The translations under genes were made by a program, and so were the position numbers. This document shows positions 51,801 to 61,740 of a stretch of 64,000 nucleotides of DNA, in pieces. The notes beneath the pieces are model-generated. The model made no database searches. It was not told the DNA's origin and saw only the letters and a program-made list of their open reading frames with translations. Positions within the stretch are counted from its first letter, which is position 1, and each line of letters opens with the position of its first letter. This DNA comes from Zoroaster sp. YZ-2022 (lineage: Eukaryota > Echinodermata > Asteroidea > Forcipulatida > Zoroasteridae): contig CM055827.1 in assembly GCA_029582265.1 (NCBI GenBank), positions 36,880,260-36,944,259 of the forward strand. Direction: 5' to 3'.

Positions 51801-54800
51801 CTACGGCTTTACGTCCCATCCGAAGGACGAAGCAATTATGGTTAAGTACCTTGCTCAAGGATACAAGTGTCACGACCGGGGCTCGAACCCACACCCTGCT
51901 GCTGGCAACACCAGAACTTGAGTTCGGTGCGCTAGACCGCTCGGCCACGACACTCCATTAATAATAATAATAATTATAATTATAGTACAAACAACAATTT
52001 TCTTATCAGCAAATTAATACTTGGCAATGTAATTTATTTTTTCATTGTCAGGAAGGTACATGTAAATATTAAAATAGAAAAATACCTTTTTAAAAACATC
52101 CACAATTTAATTGATTTAAAACTTAAATATCCTTTGTGAATCTGTTAACTGGAAACAAAAAGGAAATCTTATCTTTAAGGCAGTAGAAACTAGAAAAGAA
52201 AATATACACAACTTCTGATTATTAGAGGAAATCTCTTTAGGATAATTGAAAAGAAACTCCAAACTACTTGAAGCAGGTGACAATTAACTATCGATTGGTC
52301 GTCTACTGGGCTCTGAAAAAACGAACCGCCCGCTGTTCTGATGATTGAGATTTCACAAAAAACTCTCCAGGGGTTGGATGAAGATTTTCTTGATAAAACC
52401 TTTTAGTTTGAGGGCTAGAAACTGTCAGATTAATTTAGCAACATGACTTGAATATTTACAACACACTAGATAATACAGTAACATATATTGCCATTCATTC
52501 TTGTACTTTCACATTAACTCAAGCGATGAACCACCCCCTGGGATTTTTACCGGGATGGGAACATTATTTCCCTGGTGAGGACAGCGCAATCTATTTGGGA
52601 TAATTTCTTGTTTTGCAAGGTGTGTCTGCGGGGAAATGAGGGTGATTAAAGCAGCTGGGTTTGAGTGGTCACGTGACTGCAACGGTGCAAATAAAGTTGA
52701 CATTTATGCCTTGGTGATCGCCGACAGGGCGACAGGGTTTTAAACAATTATTCTGGATGCGAGCACGGACAGTGCATTAGAAATTCAAGTTGGTTCAGCA
52801 ATTCTCTCAAAAACCATTAATGATTAATTGGCAATTATGAAAGTGATGAGAAGGCAGAGCTAAGAATGCAGAATTACATGTATGTATATAAATTAAGTGA
52901 CAAAATTTGACAAAAACAGATAGATCTTATGAACAGTTTATTAATTAGGATTTTTAACAAGATAAATGTACAAGCGAGTTTCTGTTGTTTGGTTTCAGTA
53001 TGTACATGTAGGCCCTACTTGATAATACAAAATTGGGCCAGAAATTTACAACAAAACTTAACGTCTACATACAAAATGTAAGCAAATTATAACTGATTTT
53101 TAATGTCCATATTAAAATAGGACTTCCAAGATGCAAAATGTTCTTTCAAGAATAATTTAATTTCAAGCAACATTAATGTGAGGACATTGTATAAATAAAA
53201 TTGAACCTTCAAAAATGAATTTTGCATGATGTCACCAAACCAGATTCTGCAGTCCTTACATTTATGGCTTAAGACAGTGTTATAAATCTTGCATGAACAA
53301 ATAATACCAGTCTCAGCAATTTATAATATGTTCCAGCCTGTCACATTGATGTATGGTTTCCCACAGCTATCAAAATACATGCATATCAAAATACATCTGA
53401 CTGTCATTTCTTCCTCCCTTTGACAGAATTTCATTCCTACAATGTATAATAAGGAAACTTGTATATGATTGAAAACCATACAACTGGGGATTAGTCTGCA
53501 TTGGACTGCATGGTTTTCATCATTCTAAGTGAACGATAAAGTTCTCAATACATTAGGGATGTGGGCTTGACAAATTGGTGAAAAAGTGTCAGGAATAGGA
53601 CTTGTACTTTAGTAGCATGCAGCATTTTAAACACTTTTATAATTTTATGAAATATGAATGGTCAAAAAAGAACCTGATTGTTTGTTACATCTCATCTTAA
53701 AGGAACACAGTAGAAAGACTTGTTAAAAGAGTTGTATATTTATCTCACAGAACAGTCATTTTGGTTTTCTATACAAAAGTCTACTAGGATTAGAATGAGG
53801 CTTATGTCCACAATAGACTGGTGCTTTTCAATAGTGTTTTTAAGGTAATGTTTTGATTGTAAATTGGGGGAACAAATCTATGATACCACCCTGTATGCAG
53901 ACAAATTAAAGTTGAGTGATTTTTCCCAAAAAAACCTATAGAGTATGACTCTTTAAGATCCAAAGAAGCAAGAAACAATGTCTAAACCCTTTGACTGAAA
54001 GATCAGTCTTATTTATGTACATGAGATCATGTCTTTTGGCCCTTGGTAGACATATAAAAGCTCCCAAGATACTGACAATTCAAAATTACTTTCTATCTTG
54101 ACATGTGTTGCCCCTATGTCAGTCTGCACTGGCAATATGATGTGTGTGGTCCCTAATCCAACATTTACCAGACGTATTTATTGTCATCAGAAATGTATTG
54201 ATAGCACTGAAATGGAATGCTATATGTACATACATGTATTGCCAACAGAAAGAGAAGTTACAATAAAACTTAGTTTTAAAAATACTTTTAGTACTCATGA
54301 GAAGAAAAAAAATATGCCGACTTCTAATTTGATCTTGAAAAAGATTTACTACTGCTGCAGAAGTTCAAACTTTCCAAAAGTGTATAATTATATAAACATG
54401 TACATGTAGGCCTGCATGTATTCAGGCTATATACCTGTATGTCTTAGAAAAATGATTTTTCCCCCACTATTTTCTGATGACTCAGATTGCAAATTGAACT
54501 AAAATGAACTAAAATTTCACATGATGGTTGTTTGTTTATCTTGATTCACAACAACTCTGCATACATGTATCTCTACATTATTTATGTTGTATGATGTCTC
54601 TGACCCAGGTTTGCCATGTCTTTGCATACATTTTACTTTTATAGTCAGTAATCATGTATTCAGCAAGTTTTAAACACCGTGAGAAAATCAATCTAAAACT
54701 GGTTAAGGTCCACTGTAAAGGGTGAAAACCACTATTAATAATAGCTTGTGAACCACAGTCTGACATGACCTCTACTCTGACCAGGTCAGGGGTCAGACCA

Positions 54801-57800
54801 ACTGATTGAATCTGCCCACTGGCTAAAGTTCAAATTACATCATAACTGCAATACCTAAGATAAAAGTACCAGAGAATGACAAGACTGTCTTTTCAGCTAA
54901 CAGGGACAACACCCACATTACCAGAGCTTTTCTGCTCAATTTGAGTGGTTTTCAACCAGCTCTCCAGGGAGATGATAAAAAAACCAGACTAAGCCTGGGG
55001 TTTGTTGTTTGTATCAGGTAGTCAGCGCTGGATTGAGTCCAAATCCATTTATCAGCTCTCCCAGTATTCACACACTCAGGCAACCATAACATTGAATTTC
55101 CTTCCAGATATTTTATCTGGGGAGGGCTTCAAAATAGAGAGTGAACTCTATGCTTAGTGAAGTTAGACAGCATGAGTCAGGATTGCAATATGTTTAGGGA
55201 GCTTCAAACCGAATTATCTATGCATCAGAGAAGTGTCATACATGTCTTGAAATAATAACATTTATTTTGGTAACCATTTCAATGTAACATTGATGAGACT
55301 AGTGCTGCATTCCATTCCAATCACAGTGTGTTTCCATTTTCCAGCACTTATTACATTCCCATGTATTTATACATAGCACTTGCGCATTAGCGTCTTCTTC
55401 CAAGTCCTGAATTAGCAAGGACCACCTTCAGTGCATAAAACTACATGAAAGCCAGATTTCTGATACTTTGACAGGAACCTATGTTACTCATTATAGTAAT
55501 AATAACTAGAGGTTAAGTGTTTGATGAAAACAAACATATGGGTTTAGGATATATTGATAATATTGGGCACTGATGTCATGAGTTCTTTGTTTAATATTAA
55601 GAAAGTTAAGATATATTGAAATAAACTTAAAACGCATGAACTGTAATCATTGTACACACAAATTGCATTGTTTGTCCCCTAGGCGTTTGACCTAATTTGC
55701 ATATATGGATAAATGAATAATAATGATGGACACTTATATTGTGCAGGTATCTAGCGCTCATGGTGTATGAACATTATTACCCTATTATAGTGGCAATGAG
55801 GGCCACTCTTTTATGCTGGGAAAACTGCTTGATATTAGGTTATTCTCAATGTCAAGTCTTTCTCAGAGCATGACTTACCTAAATGCAGTCCCATGTGATC
55901 TGTCAATCTTCTTATTTAATTCTGCTATGACGCTGTGTAACTCAGTGATTCTCTCCTCGTACCTGATGGCTTGTTGGTCTAACCTATCCTCATTGTCACG
56001 CAGAAGACGTGAACGCTCCACCTGAAAAATACAAATTACAATATTGGAAACATTTGTGGAAAATTAATAAACAAACATTTTCTTTTTTTCAATCGCAGAC
56101 CATTCTACAGACTCTAAATCTACATATGTAAATATAAGCCCTAAAAAAAATATTGAATTTAAAAAAAAAAAACATTGTGGTAACGTTAGGATATGACACC
56201 CATAATGTTACATTGAGTGTAACATGATTCCGATCTTTTTAATTATTTTATCAAAATTTATACTATTTAAATGTACACACAATAATGTAAATTTGCATGT
56301 TTTTTAAGCCAGCTTTGTCAAATTAATTTTTGATGTAATGTACTGTTCATAGCTGAACATTTCAGCTTACTTTAATCAGTCAGCTTCAACAAAACCAACT
56401 TAAATCCATTAAATTTATGAGGGATATTACAAGAAAAGATCGAGTTTCAAGGCTTCAAATCAACATGAAATCGGGCAACTGGAAAGATTGATTAGGCCGG
56501 ATATAGAGCTTTATGACTTGGTGTCTACGGGCCAAAATGCAGGCAGTTTCAAATCTGTAATTACTTCTGTCATAAAGGCTATTCTTGATATATCTTCTGT
56601 GAATTGCAAAGAGATTCAGACACTTTACCGGGTCAATTAGGGCAGGTGTATACAGGTAAGTTTCCTGCTTATAATAGTATGCCTGAGGCAGTGTGCATTA
56701 GATGACACCTATTGGTATATCATTACGCATCATACAAACTACAGCCTACAGCTCCATGTGGGAGAAAAAGCCATCGCCCTTACTCACTCCGTAAAGGATC
56801 ACAGGGAAAGTACACCGTAGAGATTGCCTTTGTCACATCCAAAAATAACCTCCCCTTGTTGGAGTCTACAAATACACCCAACTGCGTTTCCAGTTTAGAT
56901 TGAGTTTTGCAGAATGCAGAGTGAACGATAAGCACAGGGGGGAAAAAAATCCATAAACTAGCTCGCAGCGGCGGAAACTTGATTCTGTAGCAGAACAACG
57001 CCAACAGAGGCCTCAAGATATACTGAAGATAGGGGAGGGAGGATGCGAGTCGGTTTGTCTGTTCTGTGTTGACATTTGGAGATGAGTTGTTGGTACTGCG
57101 TTACCCTTGGTGCATTTTAATTGTGGGAATGAGAATAGTATTTGGTTGCCCTGCCATATTTCACACATCTTGACTAGGCTGATGCTATTCTAGAGCAAAC
57201 GGAAATGGACTGCATGATTAGCTCGTCGTGTTCTGCATGACGCCACGATGGCATAAAAAAATTTGATGAATTTGACACACCATTTGTTGGCTCCGTAATT
57301 CCGTAATATGAAGAAGCGTAGGAATGTATAGCAATAGATATCACATGTTGGTTGGTATGCAATTATGGATTGAAGAGTACATGTTTATAGACTTATAAAA
57401 CACGTAACAAAGCGAAAACAGCACATGTACTCCAATGGAATTAAAAAAAACAAGGAAAAAATAAACTGACTGACAGATTGACCATTTGACCATGTATTGC
57501 AAGCGATCTACATTGTATATGGGGAATGCTGACCTATACAAACCAAAACTGATATAGGCCTATATTATTATTATATATTTTATCTACTAATTTCTTTTTG
57601 GAAAGGGTTGTATAAGATAAGATATTTCTTAGGAGTCATGATGACCTAATCCTTATGTTGGCCTTATGCTGATGCTGGATACAACATAGGAGGGGGATGG
57701 GTGTAAATAGATCCTCAATGGGGGTAATACTGGCCTAATGAAGAATTCTTCTCAAGCAGGAAGGTATGAAGGGGTTTAACCTACCTGAGCCTTGCCAAGC

Positions 57801-57898
57801 TTTTTGTCCAGTACATCTCTCTCTGCACTGGCCCTCAGGAGTCTATTATTTAACTCAATGATCTCTCCCTTCAATGAGGCAAGGGCAGCCAGATGTAA
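29339..57898 (-). CDS. MCC: MCC coiled-coil scaffold (mutated in colorectal cancers)
   Basis: Thirteen exons join in phase: 57785-57898, 55879-56021, 48709-48815, 46273-46442, 45415-45654, 44690-45025, 43754-44153, 43241-43442, 41469-41703, 39056-39232, 38417-38646, 30568-30670, 29339-29422. With the probable first exon at 59361-59402 they give 860 residues; the short human isoform has about 829. The protein is largely coiled coil. Strongly conserved blocks include EERITELHSVIAELNKKID, LVGKYESNNTALQLA, EDEQRLRDYIQQLKND, RLDLENAVLMQE and MRHQQSAEF. It ends in NETSL, a class I PDZ ligand shared with vertebrate MCC. The exon at 44690-45025 adds a Q-rich stretch. MCC is reported as a cytoplasmic/cortical scaffold affecting Wnt signalling, migration and Scribble binding (family knowledge). 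Introns reach 7.7 kb and hold a complete opposite-strand gene. EF-hand exons of the long isoform, if present, would lie beyond 64 kb. Confidence 0.95.
29434..29917 (-). mobile_element. Dimeric tRNA-derived SINE, truncated copy
   Basis: On the minus strand: part of one tRNA-like head, a second tRNA-like head with B box GGTTCGAGCCCC, a body and a LINE-type tail (CGCCTTGAGCGCC ... GCGCTATATAAAT) ending in ATT repeats. Nearly identical to the copy at 51427-51958 but 5'-truncated and missing six bases in the inner head. Lies in the last MCC intron, starting about 10 bp from the last exon's acceptor. Confidence 0.85.
30062..30545. repeat. GT/CA microsatellites and TGTCCCCACAAC repeats
   Basis: GTGTGT tracts, two diverged copies of a block of about 170 bp with TGTCCCCACAACTACGGTGC, and a CA tract near 30490-30545. 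Lies directly beside the MCC exon 30568-30670 donor. Confidence 0.8.
30657..30784. repeat. 64-bp tandem duplication covering an MCC splice acceptor
   Basis: Two copies (30657-30720 and 30721-30784) of a unit holding the first 14 bases of MCC exon 30568-30670, its acceptor and polypyrimidine tract. They differ at about four positions. Confidence 0.95.
30785..32222. other. MCC intron segment upstream of the nested gene
   Basis: Contains a CTG/TTG tract (31028-31063), three copies of GCGACATATATTAAATAA (31137-31196), a 77-bp tandem duplication (31685-31838) and a TAG microsatellite (32067-32113). The promoter of the nested SEA gene must lie in its right part; no motif is clear. Confidence 0.6.
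31685..31838. repeat. 77-bp tandem duplication
   Basis: Two near-identical copies of a unit starting AAGAATCATGTCCCCCTTCT. Confidence 0.95.
32223..35904 (+). CDS. Mucin-like SEA-domain single-pass membrane protein nested in an MCC intron
   Basis: Six exons join in phase: 32223-32274, 32771-33007, 33723-33850, 34461-34680, 34874-34972, 35699-35904 (313 residues). Order of parts: a signal peptide (MGAYTTASLFLITVLLM); a Thr/Ser-rich mucin-like segment (about 20-96); a SEA domain (about 97-205) with a candidate self-cleavage site at G162-S163 (FNGSVIAHF) and conserved-looking N-glycosylation sites (NLT, NGS); five to six ETVAP repeats (about 213-243); a transmembrane helix (about 254-278); and a short cytoplasmic tail starting KKCKGNK and ending DDDK. 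SEA domains hold the cleaved halves of surface mucins together. The acceptor at 33721-33722 was chosen over one at 33671-33672 because only it keeps the frame through exon 3. An AATAAA lies about 75 bp after the stop. The gene is wholly inside the MCC intron 30671-38416 on the opposite strand. I do not recognise a named orthologue. Confidence 0.85.
36421..36613 (-). mobile_element. tRNA-derived SINE, second family, copy A
   Basis: On the minus strand a tRNA-like head has A-box GGTGGTCGAGAGGTTAAGA and B-box GGGTTCGAATCCC. It is followed by GCCTGTGTAGTTTTTCACAG and a CACTGAGTATACAG end. Its other side runs into a TA microsatellite. Confidence 0.75.
36641..37061. mobile_element. TA-flanked TIR element (Tc1/mariner-like MITE)
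   Basis: Inverted ends begin GTGACCRTCCACCACRAA and extend about 34 bp to GGGCTGTAAAGTCG. The 421-bp body is flanked by (TA)n on both sides, consistent with a TA target. No transposase. Confidence 0.65.
37114..37305 (+). mobile_element. tRNA-derived SINE, second family, copy B
   Basis: Same family as copy A but in the opposite orientation, with head at 37153-37231, CTGTATACTCAGTG near the start and its reverse complement at 37253-37267. With copy A it frames the TIR element at 36641-37061. Confidence 0.75.
37960..38180 (+). promoter_or_regulatory. CpG-rich promoter-like patch inside MCC intron
   Basis: About 220 bp unusually rich in CpG for this locus, with an NRF1-like CGCATGCGC (38073-38081) and an AAGATGGCGGC start/YY1-like motif (38160-38170) followed by a GTAAAT donor-like site. 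It could be an internal promoter or first exon on the plus strand, antisense to MCC. No downstream exon was found. Confidence 0.3.
41119..41204. repeat. GGGGAGGGGAGGG purine tract
   Basis: About 85 bp of pure G/A with many runs of four to five G on the plus strand, inside an MCC intron. A G-quadruplex or triplex-prone sequence. Confidence 0.9.
41985..42349. repeat. 24/27-bp minisatellite open on both strands
   Basis: About 14 units of ATATGAGGCAAAGGGAGGTT plus TGTA, with or without AAA. Unit lengths are multiples of three, so one plus frame (NMRQREVCK) and two minus frames (TNLPLPHIF and YKPPFASYF) read through. Intronic in MCC; not supported as coding. Confidence 0.95.
42463..42857 (+). mobile_element. 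tRNA-derived SINE, monomeric copy
   Basis: Head ATGGTCGAGTGGTTTAGTGC with B-box GTGGGTTCGAATCCC, then the same body and tail as the copies at 29434 and 51427, ending in a long (ATT)n tract. One head only. Confidence 0.85.
44360..44571 (-). mobile_element. tRNA-derived SINE, second family, copy C
   Basis: Minus-strand head with GGCCGAGAGGTTAAGATG and GGTTCGAATCCCACC. It is preceded by the ACACGTCGGTGTAGGGC segment that follows the head in copy B, implying the family is built of joined monomers. Lies in the MCC intron 44154-44689. Confidence 0.7.
45942..46251. mobile_element. TTAA MITE, family CCCTCCTAYR, copy 3
   Basis: TTAA at 45938-45941 and TCAA at 46252-46255 flank inverted ends CCCTCCTACA. 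310 bp; the fullest copy of the three. It ends about 20 bp from the MCC exon 46273-46442 donor. Confidence 0.75.
46545..47125. repeat. AT-rich minisatellite interrupted by a MITE
   Basis: About twelve degenerate units of ATGATACGATATAATGATAC plus a variable GACATAATGTTACCCAA part. The array resumes after the insertion at 46961-47101. Open minus-strand frames (SYHYIVSYLGN) come from the repeat. Confidence 0.85.
46961..47101. mobile_element. 141-bp MITE inserted in the minisatellite
   Basis: Inverted ends CAGRCATGCAACTTT at both sides; a CATAAT word flanks both ends, possibly a target duplication within the host repeat. Confidence 0.65.
47900..48690. repeat. Degenerate GACTGACA/GACAGAC-rich segment
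   Basis: MCC intron between exons 46273-46442 and 48709-48815. Repeated ACTGACC, GACAGAC and AAACAGACATGA words, including a 20-bp tandem copy near 48201-48241. No conserved protein is encoded. Confidence 0.5.
51427..51958 (-). mobile_element. Dimeric tRNA-derived SINE, full copy
   Basis: Reading on the minus strand: head 1 (GTCGTGGCCGAGCGGTCTAG, B-box GGTTCGAGCCCC), a short body, head 2 (GTCGTGGCTGAGTGGTCTAG, B-box again), the main body and the LINE-like tail. Flanked by TAA/ATT repeats on both sides. About 98% identical to 29434-29917 by eye. Confidence 0.9.
54783..54795 (+). promoter_or_regulatory. DR1-type nuclear receptor half-site pair
   Basis: AGGTCAGGGGTCA: two AGGTCA-like half-sites with a one-base spacer, matching the HNF4/RXR DR1 consensus, within a non-repetitive block of the MCC intron. 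Binding is inference. Confidence 0.3.
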
Positions 57899-59360
57899 CT
57901 GCAGAAACAAACAAAAAATACTCAAAAATGTAAATGCTGTAAAAATGTGCAGAAATGATTACAGTAAATACAGAGTCTGTATGTACATGTATGGTATTGC
58001 TGTGGACTTGCTTATCTGTCAATGAATAACCGTTCAGATGCTTTCATCAGCATCAACTCACTGTTAGCTTTAGCACTTCACATACGGCTGTTGTAGAAGA
58101 TTGACTTTTTCATCTCATGGGGGGGGGGGTAGCAATCCACATAAGTCAGGTTGTCGAAGGAGACTTTTTCATTTCATGGGGGTATGAAGTATTCAACTTC
58201 AAGATCTAGGATGAGTTCTTTGATGATATGAGTATGGGATGATTGATATGGGATGAATGAAGCCAAGAATCAGCTCTATGCACACCCTGTTGAGGGCGCC
58301 CTTTATGCAAGCAGCATCTTGTTGCCAGGCATTAACATATTGCTGGTTAGCACACCTTATTCACTCCATTTACATTATAAGTATTATTAGCTACCAGGGA
58401 AGAGTTTTCGCTCAATATAAATTATTTCTAGTGTACATGTGTATACAGGCTATCTTGTTTTGTACACAATGCCCTAGTCTCAAGAACTGGGTGCATTTTG
58501 TAACTCAAAAATAAAAAAGCAAACAAATCATAGAAATAAACCTACAAATACAATAACAAAAACAAACATCAATGAACCCAACCAAACGTTGGGGCAAGTT
58601 TTTTCATCCATGATGCAAGTTTTCCCAATAACTTTCCCAGTTGCTAAGTTGTTTAACTGAATGTATAATGCAAATGTGTGCAAAAACTTACAGTACATGT
58701 ACATCATATGTAGCTTGTAACATTAGCAGTTAATATTGAAAATTGGATTAAAAAATAGGTATTTGTTCTGTGACCAAATCCAGTAAATGCCTTGTGAGTA
58801 CCTTGACCTGACTGGGTTAAAAACAACAACAGAGAACCTTGAACAGTAGCTACCAACACAATGCTGACAAAAGATTGTGGATTTATCAAAGAAAATCTAG
58901 TATCACAATAATCACATGTGAAAGTTTAAGTCAAGGTTGACATTATACGTACAGTGTTATAAATATAATGACATTGAAAGTACTTTTAACCTTATAAATA
59001 CTAGTTTTCCTGTGCTTTTTTATGGTTCACATATTTCCCTGGGAAAAACATGCATATTGTTGAAGGGTTAGAAAGTATGTACACATATGTACAGTAAAAC
59101 ACACCTTTTGGTGTCTGGAAAGCAATAAATTGATTTTTAAAGACATTTAACCATCCTATTCTCAAAACCATTCGTTTTTCATAGGGTTTTGAGGGATCGA
59201 ACTGTACAGAACATGTACTGTACATGTTCATTTGGTAGAAATATGGTGCAACAAAAGCTTACACAAATTTTCTAAGGTTAATTTATCATTTAATATTCTT
59301 AAATGTTCTGTACATCTTACATTATGAAAAATACATGTAGTCAATGTAGAGTGTACTTAC
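56022..59360. other. MCC introns around exon 57785-57898
   Basis: 56022-57784 and 57899-59360 contain unique AT-rich sequence, a poly-A run near 56161 and a poly-G run near 58122. No gene or recognisable element was seen. Confidence 0.5.
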
Positions 59361-59402
59361 ATCACAGAATGCGCATTGCTCCAACTTATTATTAACCATC
59401 AT
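59361..59402 (-). CDS. MCC: Probable first coding exon of MCC (short N-terminal form)
   Basis: Reads ATG ATG ... to give MMVNNKLEQCAFCD and then a GTAAGT donor. Phase 0 joins exactly to the next exon, giving ...CAFCD-LHLAALASLKGEI. This resembles the layout of the vertebrate short MCC isoform, where a short unique N-terminus precedes LHSAALASLKGDI. The frame is open upstream, so the start could be further 5'. A four-fold CCAAT/octamer module lies 440-630 bp upstream. Support is phase, donor quality and position only. Confidence 0.5.
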
Positions 59403-59838
59403 GAACAGTACATGTAGGTACTTGGTCTGTCTATGGTCTGTCCCTGTCAACCTTTGATCACCTCACAGTAATAATGTCCTGAATACTTCTCAACTAAGCC
59501 AGTAAATCAGTCCAAGCTCACAACTCAATGTGTCACTTCGTTGAAAGATTTAGGTCTTCAGTCTCCTCCAGCTTCTTCGTTGGTGTCTCAGACCAAGGCC
59601 ATAGGTGAACCCATAAGAACTACATTGATCATGACTTAAATCAAGACAGCTGTTTTTCCAAGCCACATCTTGTGATGATTTACAAGATGTTGTTGATACT
59701 ACCAGAGCCAATGCATTTTTAGCCACATACATTGCCATAATCCCATTACCACAAACAACCAGTTAACACTGCTAATCCCCAATTTAATAGATTAACACTA
59801 AAATTGAGTCAATAGTCCAACCAGCATCCTTAACAAAG

Positions 59839-60030
59839 TAGCGCCCCATTGGTCACTTCCTAGGTTTTCATTTGCATAAAAATAACATTCAATCCCCATT
59901 GGTCCTTTACTTTATATCTCATTTGCATAGAATTACCTTCAAACCCCATTGGCCTCTTACTTGGTTTCTCATTGAATAGACCACCTTCATGCTTCATTAG
60001 TTCCTGACTTAGTTTCTCATTTGCATAAAG
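59839..60030 (-). promoter_or_regulatory. Four-fold CCAAT/octamer repeat module
   Basis: Four degenerate units of about 50 bp. Three pair ATTGG (CCAAT on minus) with ATTTGCAT (octamer ATGCAAAT on minus) at 59870-59877, 59921-59928 and 60019-60026; the octamer of unit 3 is decayed. The module lies 440-630 bp upstream of the probable MCC first exon. Confidence 0.45.
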
Positions 60031-60462
60031 CTGTGTTCAAAGACTATTGAATATGGTCAATGACTCTTGATAGATTTCTGGGAACTCATGATACATTGTA
60101 CTTAGTAGGATCATGTAGCTCTATGGTAGGATACAGTGTTTTTTAATTGAAATGCTTCAGTCACAAGAAACAACCATTGTGGTGAATTGCAGGGGAACAG
60201 TGTAGTGAAGTGTACTTACCACTTTCCAATTACCACTAAGTACAATCACTACAGTTAATGCTTCACAGTTTCTTGATTTTAAGCTCAAAGAAAACAAATT
60301 AGACTTGTAATAAAAGAGACAACGACAACAACGAAATAGGGGGAGGTCTAAGGGAGAGACTCATCATAGAGAAAGAGATCTATACAAATAGACATTAAGA
60401 TTTACCACAAATCTATCCCGAATAAATTATTACATGGCTAGGCAATAATCAAGATAGGTAGA

Positions 60463-61111
60463 CAATAGGCCGTATTCATAAAAATAAGTAATTACTTACT
60501 AGTAAATGCTATAAGTAAAAGCAACAGCTAGGTAAGTAAAAGGTCTAGTCTAAGCAATTGCTAAAAATCTTATTCATAACCATTTGCTAAATGATTACAG
60601 TTATTACTTGCCTCGGCTAGTAAGTTCTCAAGTAGTTGCTATTGTACTACAGTACCATCCACGAGTCTCGGTATTTGGTGGTATGAAGGTGTTTGCAAGC
60701 CATTCCACATTTTCTTTGTCAAACCTAAATAAAGTTCTGTAAGTGGTAGGGTTGACTTCATAACGATTAAGCCTGATGTTATACACCTTAGGTTGTGGTC
60801 TTGGACGTAAAAACATGGCAGAAAATGTGATATGTCTGTATTGGCTAAACAGCAAGCCAAAAATTAGGTGCTTGTACAATCACTAGTAAATGCTAGTCGA
60901 AGGTCATTTTTATGAATACAAATTGAAGTAGGTGCTAATTTCTCTAGCATTTACTTATAAGTAAAAAGCAATTACTAATGCTTAAAACTTGTAGCTTTTA
61001 CTTGAAAGTCATTGCTTATTTCTATGAATACACATTTAAGTAAAAGGTTAGTAAAAGGGGGTTGTTACTTTAGTAAAAGCAATTACTTATTTTTATGAAT
61101 ACGGCCTATTG
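60463..61111. mobile_element. Internally deleted PIF/Harbinger-like element
   Basis: Perfect 31-bp inverted ends starting CAATAGGCCGTATTCATAAA at 60463-60493 and 61081-61111, with subterminal repeats of TTTATGAATAC inside. The core carries a fragment of Harbinger-type transposase on the minus strand. 649 bp is far shorter than an autonomous element, so most of the transposase is gone. Confidence 0.7.
60628..60879 (-). pseudogene. Harbinger transposase N-terminal fragment
   Basis: 83-codon frame containing RPRPQPKVYNIRLNRYEVNP and YRTLFRFDKENVEWLANTF, which fits the start of HARBI1-like transposases (a short basic region, then a FRF-x3-V-x-WL motif). The DDE catalytic core is absent, so it is a non-functional remnant inside the element 60463-61111. 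Confidence 0.6.
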
Positions 61112-61597
61112 ATTGCTTCAAAATATTCTTATTTCTCGACCAAAAATGGAATCCAGTTAGATAGATCATCTCTTACTTAGCCAGTACCAGTACAGTAACT
61201 GATGTGTACATGTATTTGAGTGTCTTAATTTTTTTGCATTCTGTTATGTAATTTCTAATTCATTGTTTTTATATTTATATTTTAATTTTTATTTATCATT
61301 TCCTGTAATTGGCGGCTCGTCCACTGTTGGAATGAATAAATGAATAAATGAATAAATAAACAAATAAATAAATAAATAATAAATAAATAGATCTACACAT
61401 TTTCTGTAAATTGTAATTGTCTTCCTTGAATCTAGGTCAAATACCATGCAAACAATTCTACATGTACATGGCCAGGGACCCTCTCCCCCCGCCCCCATGC
61501 ATGGAGCAATAAACAGTGTCCACTGACCCAAGCACTGACCTTGCAATCACTACAACAAACATGGATGTACATGTACCATGGAAAGGCAAGTATGCCT

Positions 61598-61740
61598 AAT
61601 AACCTCAATCCTCCAAAATCCTTCACTTTAGCAAAGAGCATGTAGCATGTAACCTCAATCCTTAAAAATCCTTCACTTTAGCAAAGAGCATGTAGCATGT
61701 AACCTCAATCCTTCAAAATCCTACACTTTAGCAAAGAGGA
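61598..61740. repeat. 50-bp tandem repeat, about 2.8 copies
   Basis: Unit contains AACCTCAATCCTTMAAAATC and CTTTAGCAAAGAGCATGTAG. Lies upstream of the Harbinger-like element. Confidence 0.9.

Larger units (their letters stand above)
48816..55878. other. Large MCC intron (7.1 kb)
   Basis: Mostly unique AT-rich DNA with a SINE at 51427-51958, a CG-richer unique block around 52500-52740 (including CACGTGAC at 52669-52676), and a DR1-like site at 54783-54795. Many TACATGTA palindromes occur. No exon was found in it. Confidence 0.6.

Noticed and set aside
51463..51961. ORFs such as MALKAHYIIIPAHKAHKAHKS on both strands
   Set aside because: They lie wholly in the SINE and recur in its other copy at 29488; not a protein gene.
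53695..53955. Possible further TTAA-flanked element starting TTAAAGGAACAC
   Set aside because: The opposite end matches only about six bases and the interior shows no symmetry.
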